7,552 nt of DNA from PBB1 sp040400875 (GTDB lineage Bacteria > Pseudomonadota > Gammaproteobacteria > Burkholderiales > Burkholderiaceae_C), in NCBI GenBank assembly GCA_040400875.1, contig JBBAPK010000068.1, forward strand, positions 1-7,552, written 5' to 3'. The notes below the pieces were generated by a model, which was given only the letters and a program-made list of their open reading frames with translations, did not search any database and was not told where the DNA came from. How positions within the stretch are numbered: position 1 is the stretch's first letter; each line of letters opens with the position of its first letter. A program made the position numbers and the translations under genes. Shown here piece after piece: positions 6,111 to 7,552 of the stretch.

Positions 6111-6132
6111 GCCAAGGACTGGTTACCTTGGC
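6111..6132 (-). other. Stem-loop in rplK leader (7-bp stem)
   Basis: GCCAAGG (6126-6132) pairs perfectly with CCTTGGC (6111-6117) across an 8-nt loop. It is the structure nearest to rplK, ending 51 nt before the ATG. No T-tract follows. It is a candidate for L1-mediated control or for processing; I could not match it to the L1 consensus. Confidence 0.5.
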
Positions 6133-6139
6133 TCCTCAA

Positions 6140-6159
6140 ACCGATGTCACGTCATCGAC
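6140..6159 (-). other. Stem-loop in nusG-rplK gap
   Basis: CGATG (6153-6157) pairs with CATCG (6142-6146) across a 6-nt loop ACGTGA. Two G-T wobbles extend the stem to 6140-6159. It lies between the other two stem-loops of this gap. Confidence 0.4.
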
Positions 6160-6166
6160 AGCAACG

Positions 6167-6209
6167 GGCGAGAAGTACCTGTGCCCGCAGACACAGGAAA
6201 GCCCTCGCC
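6167..6209 (-). other. Two-tier stem-loop just after nusG
   Basis: The outer stem is GGCGAG (6204-6209) with CTCGCC (6167-6172). The inner stem is CCTGTG (6192-6197) with CACAGG (6178-6183) around an 8-nt loop. The tiers are separated by a 6/5-nt internal loop. It begins 18 nt after the nusG stop and has no T-tract, so it is not a standard terminator. The long interrupted stem resembles an RNase III substrate or mRNA 3' stabiliser, which is inference. Confidence 0.5.
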
Positions 6210-6227
6210 AAGCTTTTTAGTTCAAAT

Positions 6228-6857
6228 TCAGACCTTCTCGACCTGACCGAAATCAAGTTCGACCGGGGTGGAGCGGCCGAAGATGGTCACCCCCACGCGC
6301 ACCTTCGATTTATCGTAGTTCACGTCTTCAATTGCACCGTTGAAGTCAGTGAACGGACCATCCTTGATGCGCACGAGTTCACCGACCGACCACAGCGTCT
6401 TGGGCTTGGGCTTTTCGATGCCCTCTTGCATCTGGTTGACGATCTTCATGACCTCGGCTTCAGAGATCGGGGACGGCCTGTTCTTGGCGCCCCCCACGAA
6501 ACCTGTGACCTTGTTGGTGTGCTTCACCAAGTGCCAGCTGTCGTCGGCCATCTCCATCTCGATCAGCACATACCCCGGAAAGAAACGACGCTCGGTGATG
6601 GCCTTCTTGCCGTTCTTCAACTCGACCACCTCTTCCATCGGGACCAGGATGCGACCGAACTTGTCCTGCAGTTCCGAGCGATCAATGCGTTCACGCAGAT
6701 TTCGCTCCACCGCTTTTTCCATGCCTGAGTAGGCGTGAACCACATACCAGCGCTTGTTCGACGGAGTGAGCGCAACGGCTGGCACATCATCGCTCGGCGG
6801 CGCCAACAACGGGCTCACCGAACTGCCCTCTTCGGTATTGATGGTTTCTTCACTCAT
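6228..6857 (-). CDS. nusG: Transcription termination/antitermination factor NusG
   Basis: Binds the RNA polymerase clamp helices to suppress pausing, and links the enzyme to Rho or to ribosomal protein S10. The NGN domain begins at KRWYVVHAYSGMEKAVERNL (35-54) and includes the conserved ERRFFPGYVLIEMEM (89-103) and WHLV at 108-111. A linker (about 145-157) leads to the KOW domain, where VRIKDGPFTDFNGAIEDVNY (162-181) and IFGRSTPVELDFGQVEKV (192-209) are typical. The 209 residues exceed E. coli's 181 because of a Ser/Pro/acidic extension of about 28 residues before KRWYVV. That extension is not a start artefact: no other Met occurs before residue 46, and GAGGG overlapping the secE stop is well placed at 7-nt spacing. 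It starts 10 nt after secE, so the two form one transcription unit. Confidence 0.98.
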   Translation of the reverse strand: MSEETINTEEGSSVSPLLAPPSDDVPAVALTPSNKRWYVVHAYSGMEKAVERNLRERIDRSELQDKFGRILVPMEEVVELKNGKKAITERRFFPGYVLIEMEMADDSWHLVKHTNKVTGFVGGAKNRPSPISEAEVMKIVNQMQEGIEKPKPKTLWSVGELVRIKDGPFTDFNGAIEDVNYDKSKVRVGVTIFGRSTPVELDFGQVEKV

Positions 6858-6867
6858 GACCAGACCC

Positions 6868-7251
6868 TCAACGCTTCCAACCCAACAGCAGGTCGTACAA
6901 GACCCATTCGAGCGTCTTGTCGGTCACCCACAAGAACACAGCCATGACCAACACGAAAGCAAACACATACCCCGTCATCTGCGTGGCCTCTTTCCGAGTT
7001 GGCCACACGACCTTGCGAACCTCTTTGACGGAGTCCTTGCCGTAGGCAATCAATTGCTTGCCGGATTCGGAGGTGAAGAACACCGCCACCGCCACAGCCA
7101 TCAGGGCCAGAAGGGACAGCACGCGAAGCCACAAGTTCTGCTTGCCCAACACGTAGAAAACAACCACGGCGGCAATGACAAGCAACGCAACGGCGGCAAG
7201 CTTGGCCTTGTCAGCCGAAGTTGAAACCGTCTCTACGGGAACATTCGCCAT
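6868..7251 (-). CDS. secE: Preprotein translocase subunit SecE
   Basis: Essential inner-membrane subunit of the SecYEG channel that clamps SecY. It is 127 residues, the same as E. coli SecE, with three predicted membrane spans at about 17-36, 41-60 and 93-111. The amphipathic helix and hinge carry the family motif KEVRKVVWPTRKEATQ (76-91), with WPTR at 83-86, followed by the conserved third span. I chose ATG at 7251 although the frame is open to 7422. It gives the family length, AAGGTGA (7262-7268) sits 10 nt upstream, and the longer version would run into the tRNA-Trp gene. It leads the secE-nusG pair seen in nearly all bacteria. No clear promoter is visible in the 141 nt between the tRNA and this gene. 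Confidence 0.97.
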   Translation of the reverse strand: MANVPVETVSTSADKAKLAAVALLVIAAVVVFYVLGKQNLWLRVLSLLALMAVAVAVFFTSESGKQLIAYGKDSVKEVRKVVWPTRKEATQMTGYVFAFVLVMAVFLWVTDKTLEWVLYDLLLGWKR

Positions 7252-7392
7252 GTCGCTCAATTCACCTTGCAAAACCAACCGGACGCGTACGGCGTCAGAT
7301 GAACCGAAAGAACCCGCAAGCGCCTGAAAAGCACCGACGAGCCAACCAACCAAAGCTGCAACGCAACCCAGCCGAACTTCAGTACCGAACCG
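7252..7392 (-). other. tRNA-Trp to secE spacer
   Basis: This 141-nt non-coding gap contains the secE ribosome binding site (7262-7268) and a 5-bp inverted repeat GACGC/GCGTC (7282-7296). I saw neither a terminator-like hairpin with T-tract nor a good -35/-10 pair, so read-through from tuf and the tRNA is plausible. Confidence 0.5.
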
Positions 7393-7468
7393 TGGCAGGG
7401 GCGGAGGGCCTCGAACCCCCAACCTCTGGTTTTGGAGACCAGCGCTCTGCCAATTGAGCTACGCCCCT
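7393..7468 (-). tRNA. trpT: tRNA-Trp (anticodon CCA)
   Basis: This 76-nt gene, counting an encoded CCA end (7393-7395), folds as a full cloverleaf. The acceptor stem is AGGGGCG/CGCCCCT, the D-arm GCTC/GAGC, the anticodon stem CTGGT/ACCAG with loop CTCCAAA, the variable loop 5 nt, and the T-arm GGGGG-TTCGAGG-CCCTC. The anticodon CCA is at 7433-7435 and the discriminator base is G, as expected for bacterial tRNA-Trp. It lies 27 nt after tuf and is probably processed from the same transcript. Confidence 0.98.
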
Positions 7469-7495
7469 GCAGTCGATACCGTCACAACCTCCAAA

Positions 7496-7552
7496 TCACT
7501 CGATGATCTTCGCCACCACGCCTGCGCCCACGGTGCGGCCACCCTCGCGAAT
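7496..7552 (-). CDS. tuf: Elongation factor Tu, C-terminal end only (partial at right edge)
   Basis: Only the last 18 codons and TGA are present, encoding IREGGRTVGAGVVAKIIE. This is the invariant end of EF-Tu domain 3, the GTPase that delivers aminoacyl-tRNA to the ribosome; the complete protein is about 395 residues. The upstream part lies outside the window. Its position before tRNA-Trp and secE is the usual site of one tuf copy in betaproteobacteria, which commonly carry a second copy elsewhere. It cannot be decided from this window which copy it is. Confidence 0.97.
   Translation of the reverse strand: MREGGRTVGAGVVAKIIE

Noticed and set aside
6060..6227. A sigma-70 promoter for rplK
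   Set aside because: One is known at this place in E. coli, but no -35/-10 pair with acceptable match and spacing could be found by eye.
7252..7422. 57-codon upstream extension of secE
   Set aside because: It would overlap tRNA-Trp and exceed the family length; the internal ATG at 7251 has its own ribosome binding site and gives the typical 127 residues.
7221..7457. 78-residue plus-strand frame ending in GLEPPTSGFGDQRSAN
   Set aside because: Its tail is the antisense translation of tRNA-Trp, a well-known source of false 'hypothetical proteins'.
1..7552. Mobile elements, CRISPR arrays, foreign islands or a novel defence or biosynthetic system
   Set aside because: The genes are uninterrupted core genes in conserved order on one strand. 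No transposase, spaced direct repeats, or composition shift was seen.

Overview
The window is one conserved housekeeping cluster read entirely on the minus strand. In transcription order it holds the 3' end of tuf (EF-Tu), tRNA-Trp(CCA), secE, nusG, rplK (L11), rplA (L1), rplJ (L10), rplL (L7/L12) and the first 1108 codons of rpoB, which runs off the left edge. Protein identities come from reading the translations against known family sequences. The tuf-trpT-secE-nusG-rplKAJL-rpoB order, the 'MSLNRNEKAAV' start of L10 and the NusG and RpoB sequences point to a betaproteobacterium, most likely order Burkholderiales. A Comamonadaceae-type genus is plausible, but no finer placement is possible from this window.

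Layout: 7496-7552 is the tail of tuf, and the tRNA at 7393-7468 follows it by 27 nt. A 141-nt gap leads to secE (6868-7251), and nusG (6228-6857) starts 10 nt after it. A 168-nt gap with three stem-loops separates nusG from rplK (5628-6059). rplA (4915-5625) begins 2 nt after the rplK stop. A 272-nt leader with L10-leader architecture precedes rplJ (4064-4642), which starts at TTG. rplL (3641-4021) follows after 42 nt. A 315-nt gap holding an attenuator-like hairpin, several further hairpins and a perfect 18-bp palindrome leads into rpoB (2-3325). I translated the rpoB frame codon by codon and found it open with no frameshift.

The genes serve one growth-rate-linked programme. EF-Tu and tRNA-Trp serve elongation, and SecE serves protein export. 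NusG couples RNA polymerase to the ribosome or Rho. L11, L1, L10 and L7/L12 build the L1 stalk and the GTPase-associated stalk of the 50S subunit. RpoB is the catalytic beta subunit of RNA polymerase. The long gaps are where such operons are known to carry autogenous and attenuation control (L1 on rplK-rplA, L10-L12 on rplJ-rplL, partial termination before rpoB), and the sequence shows strong RNA structures in them.

I see no mobile element, CRISPR array, foreign-looking gene or unrecognised system. The points worth a second look are RNA structures in the non-coding gaps and small protein details: the TTG start and repetitive tail of L10, and the N-terminal extension of NusG. No convincing sigma-70 promoter was found in any gap.
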